Below are positions 41,682 through 51,233 of a DNA stretch of 64,000 bases, piece after piece. The notes below the pieces were generated by a model, which saw nothing but the letters and a program-made list of their open reading frames with translations, was not told the DNA's origin and did not search any database. The DNA lies in NCBI RefSeq assembly GCF_000341285.1, contig NW_005178414.1, positions 1 through 64,000 on the forward strand, given 5' to 3'. A program made the position numbers and the translations under genes. The DNA is from Galdieria sulphuraria. Lineage: Eukaryota; Rhodophyta; Bangiophyceae; Galdieriales; Galdieriaceae. How positions within the stretch are numbered: position 1 is the stretch's first letter; every line of letters starts with the position of its first letter.

Positions 41682-42485
41682 ATGATGGCGTCTCATCATG
41701 TATGGAAAAGTATGTTTTATCTATGGAGACAACCATATAAGTATTACTCTACAACAAAGAGCTATTGGGGGACACAAACTTGCTTCTCGTCAAGGCGACA
41801 ACCTTTCTGTAGTACTAGCCCCGACAAGACAGCTGAACAAAATACTGCTCTCAACCAACAGAAAAACTTCCTTGCTTCACTCGTTGAAATGATTCCAGCG
41901 GGGATAACAGCCGCATACATTCACAAAGGTCACGATACTACTCATGGTGGTGGAGAAATGGTGTTAGAAGTTCCGCATGACAAGACAATACCTGTACTGC
42001 GGTTTCTTAGAGATCACTCTTCGTGTTTGTATGATTGCTTTATTGACTGTACTGCTGCTGATTTTCCTCAAAAGCCACAAAGATTTCGAGTAGTATACAA
42101 TCTTCTGTCCCTTAAATATTCATCTAGAATACGAGTTCAGACTCACGTTGATGAGGTCACCCCGATTGAGTCTGCTACTTGTTTATTCAAAGGGGCGAAC
42201 TGGCCAGAAAGAGAAGTATGGGACTTGTTTGGCGTATTCTTTTATAATCACCCTGATTTGCGACGAATTTTAACTGATTATGGGTTTGAAGGGCATCCAC
42301 TCCGAAAAGATTTCCCACTAAGTGGATACGTTGAAGTTCGTTATGATGATACAGAAAAGAGAGTGGTTATCGAGCCAGTTGAAATTACGCAAGAATATCG
42401 AGCTTTTGATTACACAAGTCCTTGGGAGGTGTTTCCAGAAGGAGGTAATTTTGAAGAAGCTGAAAAATTACCAGAACGAGTATGA
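41682..42485 (+). CDS. NDUFS3: NADH dehydrogenase (ubiquinone) 30-kDa subunit, nuclear
   Basis: An intronless gene for the complex I core subunit NDUFS3/Nad9/NuoC, 268 residues from [17 protein letters not shown]. The first 45 residues are a mitochondrial presequence. The mature part holds the 30-kDa signature ERExWDLxGVxFxxHPDLRRI as [20 protein letters not shown] plus [20 protein letters not shown], then [20 protein letters not shown]. In many protists this gene is mitochondrial; here it is on a chromosome with a presequence. An alternative start one codon later cannot be excluded. Confidence 0.95.
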   Translation: MMASHHVWKSMFYLWRQPYKYYSTTKSYWGTQTCFSSRRQPFCSTSPDKTAEQNTALNQQKNFLASLVEMIPAGITAAYIHKGHDTTHGGGEMVLEVPHDKTIPVLRFLRDHSSCLYDCFIDCTAADFPQKPQRFRVVYNLLSLKYSSRIRVQTHVDEVTPIESATCLFKGANWPEREVWDLFGVFFYNHPDLRRILTDYGFEGHPLRKDFPLSGYVEVRYDDTEKRVVIEPVEITQEYRAFDYTSPWEVFPEGGNFEEAEKLPERV

Positions 42486-42602
42486 TCTCGAGTCGTTCAT
42501 GTTATGAGTATTTGTTAGTTTCTCATTTAATTAGAGAATGACCAAAAGAAAAAATGAAAATCAGAATAAATTTCATTGCGCCAAATTATTGTTGGATTGG
42601 AC

Positions 42603-43305
42603 ATGACTGATTTTGTGGCAAGGTCCGCTTCCACTCCTGAAGAAACCAATAGTTCAGCAAATGTTGTTTCAGGTTCCGAGAACCCAAGAAACCCTGTCAT
42701 GAACTTTTTTAGTGACAGACTTCCTACTGCGGCAGAGATTCGAGAGCGACTTTTCCAAGTGTGGAGCAACTCCCAACCTTGGAATGAGTTTCTTAACACG
42801 TCACAGGTTTGCTTCCCAGTTAACTATTTACAAACCGATAACCACCAAACTCGCTAGATGAACTTGCCGCCTTTTTCGGAACTGAAAGACAGGCTACAAC
42901 AGAACTTGACACACTATGGACACAACTATGCTGTTATACTCTTGGTGTTAAGTGGGATTACTGTGTATGTTTTGCTTTGTTCTTTGCTTTTTGGATACTA
43001 ATACTACGCACAGCCTTGTGAGTCCATTCGCCATTTTGGGTCTCATTATGATATTTGCTGCATATTTGTACTTGTTCGTTTTTCACGCAGATGCTCTCGT
43101 ATTTGGAAACTTGCAACTGGATAATCGAGCCAAATCTATTTTTCTGTTAGTCTTCTCTCTGTTACTTTTAGGGCTTACAGGAGCAGGTGCAACCTTTACC
43201 TCCCTCGTGGCTGTAGTTGCTCTTATTGCCTTCATTCACGCCACTGTTCGAAAGCCGCCTGGTGAGGCAGATTTCGAAACGGCATATACGCCTGCAGTTG
43301 TATAA
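42603..43305 (+). CDS. PRA1-family prenylated Rab acceptor
   Basis: Three exons; introns near 42808-42858 and about 42967-43013. The protein of about 200 residues starts MTDFVARSASTPEET. It contains the PRA1 entry phrase SNSQPWNEFLNTSQ, then after the splice MNLPPFSELKDRLQQNLTHY and GHNYAVILLVLSGITV. Two hydrophobic hairpins follow: LVSPFAILGLIMIFAAYLYL, and the pair around IFLLVFSLLLLGLTGAGA and LVAVVALIAFIHATVRK. PRA1 proteins are ER/Golgi membrane proteins that act on prenylated Rab GTPases and vesicle traffic. Confidence 0.88.
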
Positions 43306-43335
43306 ATTCAACCTGTGTTGTTGTTTTTGCTTTGT

Positions 43336-44610
43336 TCATCCACGTCCTACGTTGGACTTGGTTGTTATTAGCTCCGACACCATGTCGTCTAGTTGATTAG
43401 CCAAAGCTTCTCTAGAGAAACGCCGTTTCACTCGAAGGAAACCTTCTTCTCCCAACTTTTGAGCCCATTTTTCGTCTTCGAGCAACTTTACAATAGCACA
43501 AGCAAAGTCCTTTTGGTGAAGGTATGAAACAATAGAGTTTCACAACAAGGTGCAACCTACCTCAGGAGAGTCTTCGCAAAGCAATCCTGTCTCACCATCA
43601 ATAATAGTTTCCTTTGGTCCACCGCTGTTGTGAGCAATCACAGGTTTCTTCATTGCCATTGCTTCTAAAGGAACAATACCGAAATGCTCATCGATGGGTG
43701 TGTAAACCACCATTTTACAACTTGACAACAAAGATCTTCTTTCCTCATCAGAAATATTCAACAGAAATTCGACCTTACTGGTCAAGTCTAAATGTTCAAC
43801 TAAAGACCTTAGATGCTGCAGACATGTGACGTTTTCATCAACCCGGGTATCATAGCCACCTGCTATCACTACCACCAAGTCAATCCACTGCTCATTGGTT
43901 AGCTTCTGTGTATCACGTATATATGCTATGGCGTGAATTAACAAGTCAACGTGCTTCTTAGTTTCAAAACGATTCAAAGATACTATGGTTGTTGAAGATA
44001 GACTGTCCAGTCGTACATAAGGCTCCACGGCAATACACGGATAAAGTACGGCAATGGCACTTTTCTTGGCTAGTTCAGGAAACGTGTCTTGAAACACTTG
44101 CGCCGTAAAGTGACTGTTGACCACTATTCGTTGCGCCAGTGATAAGGTGTATTCCTCCATCTTGTCCATCCACCTTCGATAGCTGTGATATAAACAACTT
44201 CGGTTTTCTCTTTTAGCTAACAATAGATCAGGAAAGTGGCAGTAAAACAAGGAAGGAATACCGAACAATGTCAATAATACAAGAGGCGAGGATACTGCAT
44301 CGACTATTACAACGTCGGGCGTTGGTTCCACGAACAACAACCAAATAGTCAGCAAAAAACATCTCACAAGAGCACAGATGGCTTGAAACTTTCCAAATAT
44401 TGTTCTTGGAATAATCATGAAAGGTGGCTTTACTATTTTCAAACTGCCGTCCTTGGTTTCGGGAAAGCATCTGTTGGGATCCCAAGAGGCGGTATATATC
44501 TTAACATCGTGACCCTTCTGTAAGACTGCCATAGCAGCGTCGACAAGCCACCTTTCTGCACCTCCAATGCCCAAGTCTGGGTGTATGAAAACCACTTTGT
44601 GTTGTTTCAT
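43336..44610 (-). CDS. ALG2: ALG2 alpha-1,3/1,6-mannosyltransferase
   Basis: A GT4 glycosyltransferase of the lipid-linked oligosaccharide pathway that adds the second and third mannoses at the cytosolic ER face. Two exons with an intron near 43512-43560, about 408 residues. It starts MKQHKVVFIHPDLGIGGAER, the family's hallmark loop. Later come IPSLFYCHFPDLLLAKRENR, NSHFTAQVFQDTF, SLNRFETKKHVDLLIHA, and the E-x7-E region EHFGIVPLEAMAMKKPVIAH. GGPKETIIDGETGLLCEDSPE crosses to the last exon, which ends TTKSNVGRG. Its ATG is 39 bp from the ATG of BUB3 on the other strand. Confidence 0.94.
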
Positions 44611-44649
44611 GAACACAATTTCTTACAAGAAGAATTCACCAAATTTGGA
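44611..44649. promoter_or_regulatory. 39-bp gap between divergent ATGs of ALG2 and BUB3
   Basis: Only 39 bp separate the two start codons, so the promoter of each gene must extend into the other's coding region, or both use very short leaders. The gap holds ACACAATTTCTTACAAGAAG, and no TATA box is visible. Confidence 0.4.
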
Positions 44650-45741
44650 ATGCTGATGGAACCATCCAAGGATGCCGAACTCTATCCTCCGCCACTCGAT
44701 GGAATATCAAAAGTTTGTTTTGGAACCAACTCTGCTTCGTATTTTATTCTTGCATCTTCGTGGGCTGGTAGTATATCCGTTTATGATTCCGTTGATGGAA
44801 CTTTGCGTATAGAGTTTGGGAAAGCCAACGAAAATCCACCGTTGCTGGACTGTGCTTGGATAGATGAACGTCAAGTAGTCGCTGGAAACAGTTTAGGACA
44901 AGTTTTATTATATTCTATGCAGTCGGTACGTTGAATTTCTTCTCCAATAGCCTCCTTATTCGGTTATTAGACTTTACCAACTGAAGGCCAGTTGATTGGA
45001 CAACACACTGCTGGAGTTCGCTGTGTGGCTTACAGTGAAACTATTGAAAGTGTTATTACTGCTAGTTGGGACTCCTCTATTCAAGTCTGGGATATTCGTG
45101 ACAATTTATCGACAAGCAAATCTTCCGCAAGTCTAACAGGAAAGGCGTTTGCCTTGTCTTTGCACCAGAACACTTGTATAGTTGGTACAAGTAAACGCAA
45201 ACTTGAGTTTTGGGATTTACGCAAGATGGACAAAGCTTGGAATATTCAAGAGTCACCCATTCGCCAACAAATACGCTCCATAGCTTGCTCGCCCGATGCA
45301 AATCGTTTTGCAATAGGATCTACGGAAGGGAGAGTGGCTATCCAACCTTTTCCTTCTTTAGAGTCGAATGGATTGGAAACGAGTTCACACGCTAGTTTCT
45401 CTTTCAAGTGTCATCGACAGTCTGCAGGAGCTCCGGATGGTGCTGACTTGGTTTTCCCTGTCAATGTGATATGTTTTCATCCTGTTTATGGTACTTTTGC
45501 CACTGGAGGAGGTGATGGAGTTGTGAATATATGGGATGGAGATTCTAAGAAGAGAATATGTCAGCTGCGTTCTTTTCCTTGCAGTATTTCCTCCTTAAGT
45601 TTTAGTTCAGATGGAAGTCAGTTGGCGATAGCTTCCTCCTATACTTTCGAAGAAGGGGAACGAGATCATCCACCGGATGCTTTGTATGTACATTCTGTTG
45701 CAGATAATGAAGTATTGCCTCGTCACTTTCGCACAGAATAA
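44650..45741 (+). CDS. BUB3: Spindle-checkpoint WD40 protein BUB3
   Basis: Two exons with an intron near 44931-44971, about 350 residues. Start at MLMEPSKDAELYPPPLDG. It is a WD40 propeller, with SASYFILASSWAGSISVYDS, GQHTAGVRCVAYSETIES, TASWDSSIQVWDIRDN, then FKCHRQSAGAPDGADLVFPV, FHPVYGTFATGGGDGVVNIW and CSISSLSFSSDGSQLAIASS. FHPVYGTFATGG with the following DGVVNIWDG is close to a BUB3/Rae1 signature; the end (DNEVLPRHFRTE) favours BUB3. BUB3 brings BUB1 and BUBR1 to phosphorylated KNL1 at kinetochores. Confidence 0.9.
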
Positions 45742-45867
45742 AAAAACATTTGTAAATAATCACATAGAAATGATTAGATCCATTCTTTTGTAGGGAACTT
45801 GCGTGTGGTGTTGAATTACCCAAACTAGTACGAGATTGTTGAGATTCGTTTGTGGTTAGATACAATC

Positions 45868-46656
45868 ATGTTGAATGCTGTCTACAGTGCTGCCTTTATT
45901 CCTCATCATCCTAGTTGGAAGATACTAAAGACTACACAAGGTTCATTATCTCGCCAATCTCTGTGTGTTCCCCGTCTGTTTCAAACTTTAGTATCCAACG
46001 CAAGTACCAAGTCCCTATCTGTTCCTTTTCTTGAGAGACCAAAGAATCTGGATGGGACTGCTCCTGGAGATGTAGGGTGAGTTGTGTCTTTTTATTTTGT
46101 CTCTTATTGATGAGTGAATATACTTAGTTTCGATCCTTTGTATATCTCCGACTTGTTAGATATTCAGTGGTTGAGAGAGTCGGAAATCAAACATGGCCGT
46201 ATCTGCATGTTGGCTGCCGTGGGTTTTATTGTTCAAGAATTTGTTCACTTACCGGGTGAAGTGTTCTCTAACAAAGTTGCCATTGATGCTCTATTTCAAG
46301 TACCTAGTGGAGGTCTTTGGCAAATTTTTCTATTCATCGGGTTGTTAGAATTTGTCATGAATAAGGGCAAAATGACGCCGTTGGATATGTTTTCCGATCC
46401 TAATAGAAAGCCAGGTGACTTTGGTAAGTTATCTTTTATATCCATCTATGGGTCGTTGTACTCAATTAACTCGTCAGGTTTCGATCCACTTGGTTTGGGA
46501 AAGGATCCGCAAGCTCGAAAACGATATGAAGTAGCCGAAATCAAAAATGGTCGTTTAGCTATGTTAGCTGTGGGAGGTTTTATTCATCATATGTTATTGA
46601 CTCATCAAGGCGTTGTTGAACAGTTGACTCATTTCCGTTCTTTACCTGTCTCATAA
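45868..46656 (+). CDS. Light-harvesting chlorophyll a-binding protein (Lhcr-type)
   Basis: Three exons with introns near 46078-46129 and 46424-46479; about 225 residues. The first 45 residues are a plastid transit peptide (MLNAVYSAAFIPHH...). The mature protein begins LDGTAPGDVGFDPLYISDLL. Helix B has the pigment- and salt-bridge motif ESEIKHGRICMLAAVGF. The middle helix is GGLWQIFLFIGLLEFVM. Helix C carries VAEIKNGRLAMLAVGGF. The motifs E-x-x-H-x-R and E-x-x-N-G-R are complete. Red algal Lhcr proteins bind chlorophyll a and zeaxanthin around photosystem I. Both inner splice junctions fall at a G-FDP sequence, a recurring intron phase for this family. Confidence 0.93.
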
Positions 46657-46823
46657 GAGACTTGAGTTCTTCTATTACATTTGGGATGCCATAAAAAGTC
46701 TTCGTCGATTTTATTGTTCTTCCAGATAGGATTGTACTTTGAACTCAACGACTCAAAACACACAAAAACACACATATATTTATATATCTATAGGAGAGAT
46801 ATATGTCAATATGTATACATCGA

Positions 46824-47568
46824 CTAGGAATGATTCTCATGGTTGCTTTCATTTTGACTCGCATCTTTCATGGTGGAACCATCTTCTTCTACACCGTCTT
46901 CTATGCTTCCTATATTTGTCATTTCTTCAGAACCCAGTCCTTTGAAACCCTCTTCTTCAACCCCTACCTTCGTCACTACTGCTTTCCTTATCTGAACCAA
47001 AGTCAAGATCAGCCATGTCTTTAGAGTCCCACGCAGAACCTTTATCTATTTTATAGTGCTATTCAGACATCTCATGGTCACTTACCAAAGTCAAATTCAT
47101 CTTCCGAGTCCTCGTCCTTCCAGTGTTCCCAGTCCACCTTGCAGTGGATGTTCTTCCCCGGTTGTTTCAACAATCTTTCCCAATAAGATCCCGTTTCTTT
47201 CTTCATAATAACAAACTGTATATTTCTAGCTGTTATATGATACTTTGATTCCTATTCCCCATAATTTCCAAGGTTTATACATCTGATCAGGTGACACAAG
47301 AGTCCATCTACTCACCTCTGCCTTGATGGGATGCAACAGTTCCAAGTTTAGTTCATAATCAGCTTTCTCGTGTAGCTCTCCTCCTTTTCCTTTGAAACTG
47401 ACTTTTCCTTCGTCTGTGAGGTGAATTTGTGCTTGGTTTTTGTCGACGTTGGGAACATCGACGGTAAGAAACAGTTTGTCCTTGCGTTGTGCCCAATAAA
47501 AGTCCGGTATATGACTATTTCTCCGTTGTCACTCCACTGTGCTGTTATTACAAAAATACTTACCTCAT
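46824..47568 (-). CDS. Hsp90 co-chaperone p23 (CS domain)
   Basis: A multi-exon gene assembled by hand. The first coding exon is five bases (ATGAG, 47564-47568), followed by a 49-nt intron and HIPDFYWAQRKDKLFLTVDV. Then come QIHLTDEGKVSFKGKGGEL and LLHPIKAE at the exon end, a further exon with RNIQFVIMKKETGSYWERLL and KNIHCKVDWEHWKDEDSEDE, then DMADLDFGSDKESSSDEG and an acidic tail ending HENHS. WERLL and the acidic W-x-x-W-x-D-E-D phrase are typical of p23/Sba1. p23 stabilises the closed ATP state of Hsp90. The last two junctions are plausible but unproven; reading through the penultimate one would end at DEGRG. Confidence 0.8.
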
Positions 47569-47726
47569 AACTTGGTAAAACTTGGCAACACTTTTAATCC
47601 TCTCTTCACACACTCGCGTGTTTTCTTCAATCCCTTTCGGCCCTGAACCCTTTTTTTCGTCTTTTGGGCAAAAATGGTGGAAATGGCATACTTTCTAGAG
47701 ACTTCTTTCGAAAATTTTCATATTTA

Positions 47727-49177
47727 TTAAAAGTCCAAGTCGGTACGAAAAACTTGGTCTTCCTTCCTAGCCATAACTCCTGCCATTTGATATTCTCCTA
47801 CTCTTCTTTCAAAAAAATTGGTTTTGCCTTGTAACGATATCAACTCCATCCAATCAAATGGATTGGATACTTGATAATAGGAACGATAACCTAGAGCCTG
47901 TAATAACCGATCAGCACAATATTCTATATACTGTGACATTAAACCCGCATTCATTCCTATCAAAGCAACTGGTAAAGCATCTAAAATAAATTCCTTTTCA
48001 TGATCCACCGCATCGACTATAATTTCTGTCACACGTTCCTATAATATAGGATGGATGAGTGGATTTTGTACTCGGATGAAAAAGGGATACTTACTTGAGA
48101 TAACGGATGTTGAAGAAGACTATACAAAAGGCAAGCAAATTCACAATGCAAGCCTTCATCTCGTGATATCAACTCATTGGAGAAAGTAAGACCAGGCATC
48201 AAGCCCCGTTTCTTTAACCAAAATATGGAACAAAAAGAACCAGAAAAGAATATCCCTTCTACTGCTGCAAAGGCAACTAAACGCTCAGCAAAACTGCTGG
48301 AACATCGTATCCATTTTAAAGACCAATCCGCTTTCTTTTTCACACAAGTAAGATTTTCGATGGCGTAGAACAAACGACGCTTTTCTGCCATATCTCGAAT
48401 ATAAGTATCGATAAGTAAAGCGTACATTTCCGAATGTACATTTTCCATAGCCATCTGAAAACCATAGAAACAACGCGCTTCGGGTACTTGAACTTCAGTA
48501 CTAAAACGAGCTGCCAAGTTTTCATTCACGATGCCATCAGAAGCTGCAAAAAATGCCAAAACATGGGATATAAAGTGTTGCTCTGATGAATGGAGAGAAT
48601 TCCAATCTCGTAAATCTTGGGATAGGTCGACTTCTTCAACTGTCCAGAAACTAGCTTCCGCACGTTTATATAATTCCCATATTTGCCTATATCTTATGGG
48701 AAATAAAACAAAACGACTAGTGTCTTCCAATAACAAAGGTTCCCAAGATGAAGAGTATACATCAGAACCATTGCAGTCAGTCGACTCAGTTTGGACACAG
48801 CTTGAAAAATCATGGGCGTGATGGTCATCAGGACTGGAGACACTGCTGTTCGTTGCTGTCAAAGGCGAACAACTATGCACTTGTCCTGAATCAGTTTCCA
48901 ACGGATTGGATTGCTCATCTGTTCCTAATATTTGGCTAGTTATACCTAACTTTTGTATAGTCCAGTGTCTATGAATGGCAGGTGAAGCTTCTTTGCTACA
49001 AAAGGACAGGGAAGCAGAAGAAACACGTTCTTCGGTAGACAACCCAGAAATACCATCATAGAAAGATTTCGATTCATCATCAGACTCTAAACTGCAATTT
49101 CCTGAAGTTTCGTTGGTTGTAGAAAACCAAGTTTGGTTCGGATAAGAAGGAGGAGACGTGGATAGGGTCGTTGCCAT
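47727..49177 (-). CDS. Ribonucleotide reductase small subunit (R2)
   Basis: Two exons with an intron near 48038-48093, about 465 residues. The start is the first ATG, reading [15 protein letters not shown]. Residues 1-140 are a serine-rich leader outside the family. The R2 domain begins around [20 protein letters not shown] and [18 protein letters not shown]. Iron ligands fall in [41 protein letters not shown] and [11 protein letters not shown]. The C-terminal peptide that docks on R1 is QVFRTDLDF. The enzyme makes dNTPs for replication. R2 proteins commonly have a short N-terminus of 20-60 residues, so this leader is long. Confidence 0.94.
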
Positions 49178-49421
49178 CCACGAATCAATCAATCAATCAG
49201 AGAATAGAATGAAAGGATATTAGTCCAAGAGAGAGAGAGAACACATGAGAGAGAGGATCTTCTTGTTCCATCTACAATCATTTTCTATTATAAACCATTT
49301 CAATCAAACATCATTTCTCTAATGAATAAACCATAATATTGTATTTCATGAAAGAAAAGTTTCTCTCTCTCAGAAACAAGAAGGAATATGATATTGGAAT
49401 GATATTCTTGGGCCAGCCAGT

Positions 49422-49724
49422 ATGATGACTAGTAAAGAATTGAGAACTTTTATTCGCAAGTCACAAGTTCGTCAACAATATCGGTAAGCATAGACGAGCA
49501 TGCGAGAAGGATGTTTGCCTTACTGAAAGACTCAAGTGAGTTTCTTCGCCTGGTGAAACTTGCTCCTTCCGTAGGTTGATTTTTCAAAGTATTTTTCTCT
49601 CTTAAACTGCGTCTAGTCGTTTCAACTGGAGTTGAAACTTGCAATAAAGTCCGAGTTTCGAAAACATTCGTCTGAAACACGGGAAAGTCATATTGCTTTC
49701 TTGTTGGCGGAAGGTCGAAGGTGA
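49422..49724 (+). CDS. LYR-motif protein (LYRM2-like)
   Basis: Three small exons (49422-49483, 49537-49570, 49617-49724; introns 53 and 46 nt, each with a good branch site) encode 67 residues: MMTSKELRTFIRKSQVRQQY, REFLRLVKLAPS, then LELKLAIKSEFRKHSSETRE and an end at LLAEGRR. The layout with one LYR-type arginine-tyrosine-arginine helix (QVRQQYREFL) and a following E-F-R-K-H/N stretch is that of LYRM2-type mitochondrial proteins, which bind acyl carrier protein and help assemble complex I or Fe-S proteins. The spliced phases all agree. It is small and easily missed; the antisense frame over it is open but without an ATG. Confidence 0.7.
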
Positions 49725-50451
49725 GTTTTCATTCTTTTCACTGCAACAAGCGTTGACCATACTTGTTAAGGCGACTAGTTGATCTGGAAAAGTATTTAAA
49801 GATGACTTTGTAGTTTCTATATGGCTATGTTTTCTTGTCTAACTGGAATCATCGTTTGTCTCTTTTGAAATATGCGTGCTAGTCCAACAAAGTGTTTTCT
49901 AGTTGCTGATTGGTCTCTTTTTGCAAAGGTTTCTTTAATATTGTGGAAGAGTAGTGCAAGTTGAAGATGATTGGCAGTGCAACATAGGAATAAAGGAGCT
50001 TGACTGGATGTTAAGACATTCTTTGATACTCTAAGGTATTTTGTATTGAAGCAAGTTTACGTTTCTCTGTAAAGCTAAGAAATGGATATAAAGAAAAGAG
50101 TCTTCTTAAAAGAAAAATGGTTCATCTTTTGTCTTTCCAAATAAAATGTGGTTGTAAGAAACAAATATTCATATCATTTCGTATTCTTAACAGTATCTAT
50201 ATATCACAAAACTTGAAAACGTCCATTTTGAACAACTATTCTAGTGACATGACTGTTCTTTGAATTGGTTTTCACCATTGTCCACATTGTGCTCAAGTTT
50301 CTTCTTCGTAAGATATTGGCGTGTTCCAGTTCTGTTCGATATAAAAGAATACAACGTCATAATGTAAAGAAATTATTTCAAGTTGTTTCTTCTTTCCTGG
50401 AGACAAATCTCGTGGAATTGAAAAGACTCAAAAACTTGTATCTTTACATAT

Positions 50452-50494
<43 letters not shown>

Positions 50495-50794
50495 AACCGA
50501 TTGCCAGTGTTTGAACATTTTACATATCAGCTCCTTCTAGACGAATGAACTCGTCACACAACTGCTTTCTATTACATATGATACATTGGAGTTGTAACAT
50601 TACGTTATATTCAACTGGACTGATGACTGGTCGCAGAATCACTTATTACCTACAACAAAAACAAACTTTGGTGAGAATAGTATCAATATAATAATACACA
50701 ATATTGGGGAAATATTTCAATCAGAATATTGCAAGAATCACTTGTACAATCATAAGGGGTAAGAAGACCAAAACAATGTGGTTATATAAACGAT
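49725..50794. other. 1-kb stretch with no supported gene
   Basis: Between the LYR gene and the mL41 stop. It is AT-rich and contains a long (TA)n run. I looked for spliceosomal snRNA cores, tRNA B boxes and SRP-like pieces and found none I could defend. Small frames on either strand (for example around 50265-50540) are low in complexity. The 3' ends of two genes account for part of it. Confidence 0.35.
50455..50491. repeat. (TA)n microsatellite, about 37 bases
   Basis: The longest alternating AT tract in the window. It lies in the 1-kb intergenic region between the LYR protein and mL41 genes. Confidence 0.92.
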
Positions 50795-51151
50795 TCATCC
50801 ATTTTCCACCGTAAAAGGACTTGTGTAAAATGGGGTATGGTTACTTACCCTTTCCGTTATTTTAGCTGTCGAGCTATCCAAAGGAGGGGTGAACATCTTC
50901 GGTGCTTTTTCCGATACATAAGGTTTCAACTCAAAGTCTCTCAAATCTGGAACCACAATGTTCGGCACTTTACTCCACTGAATGAGAAAACCGGATCTTC
51001 TCGTACGAGCACCAAATTTTTTCTGCTTCGATTCTTGGAAGAACTTTCCTTTTGGATGTTTCTCATCGACATTTGGGAATCTTCTGTGAACTTTTCTACC
51101 TCCTAAACCACGAGTTACTCCCGTCACCAGTTGAAAGACACCGCGTAACAT
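50795..51151 (-). CDS. Mitochondrial ribosomal protein L41
   Basis: An intronless frame from the ATG of MLRGVFQLVTGVTRGLGGRK to a stop at 50795, 118 residues. The conserved core is RRSGFLIQWSKVPNIVVPDL followed by RDFELKPYVSEKAPKMFTPP, matching mL41 (VVPDLTGFKLKPYVS). It lies in the mitochondrial large subunit near the polypeptide exit. The last 20 residues look unlike the family and contain a GTAAGT, so an unidentified 3' intron could change the end. It diverges from the unrecognised 700-residue gene, with 82 bp between the start codons. Confidence 0.75.
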   Translation of the reverse strand: MLRGVFQLVTGVTRGLGGRKVHRRFPNVDEKHPKGKFFQESKQKKFGARTRRSGFLIQWSKVPNIVVPDLRDFELKPYVSEKAPKMFTPPLDSSTAKITERVSNHTPFYTSPFTVENG

Positions 51152-51233
51152 CCTCTGTTTCACGTCCCTCTTTAGAAATGCAAAATGTTGCAATGAGTCA
51201 ACTTTGTCTCTTTCCTATTGAAAAGGGAGTGAA

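Noticed and set aside
49450-49680. A minus-strand 76-residue frame over the LYR gene
   Set aside because: It has no ATG at its start, and the opposite strand carries a well-phased three-exon gene.
50265-50540. A 91-residue frame across the (TA)n tract
   Set aside because: It is mostly repeat-coded isoleucine and tyrosine, with no ATG-supported conserved part.
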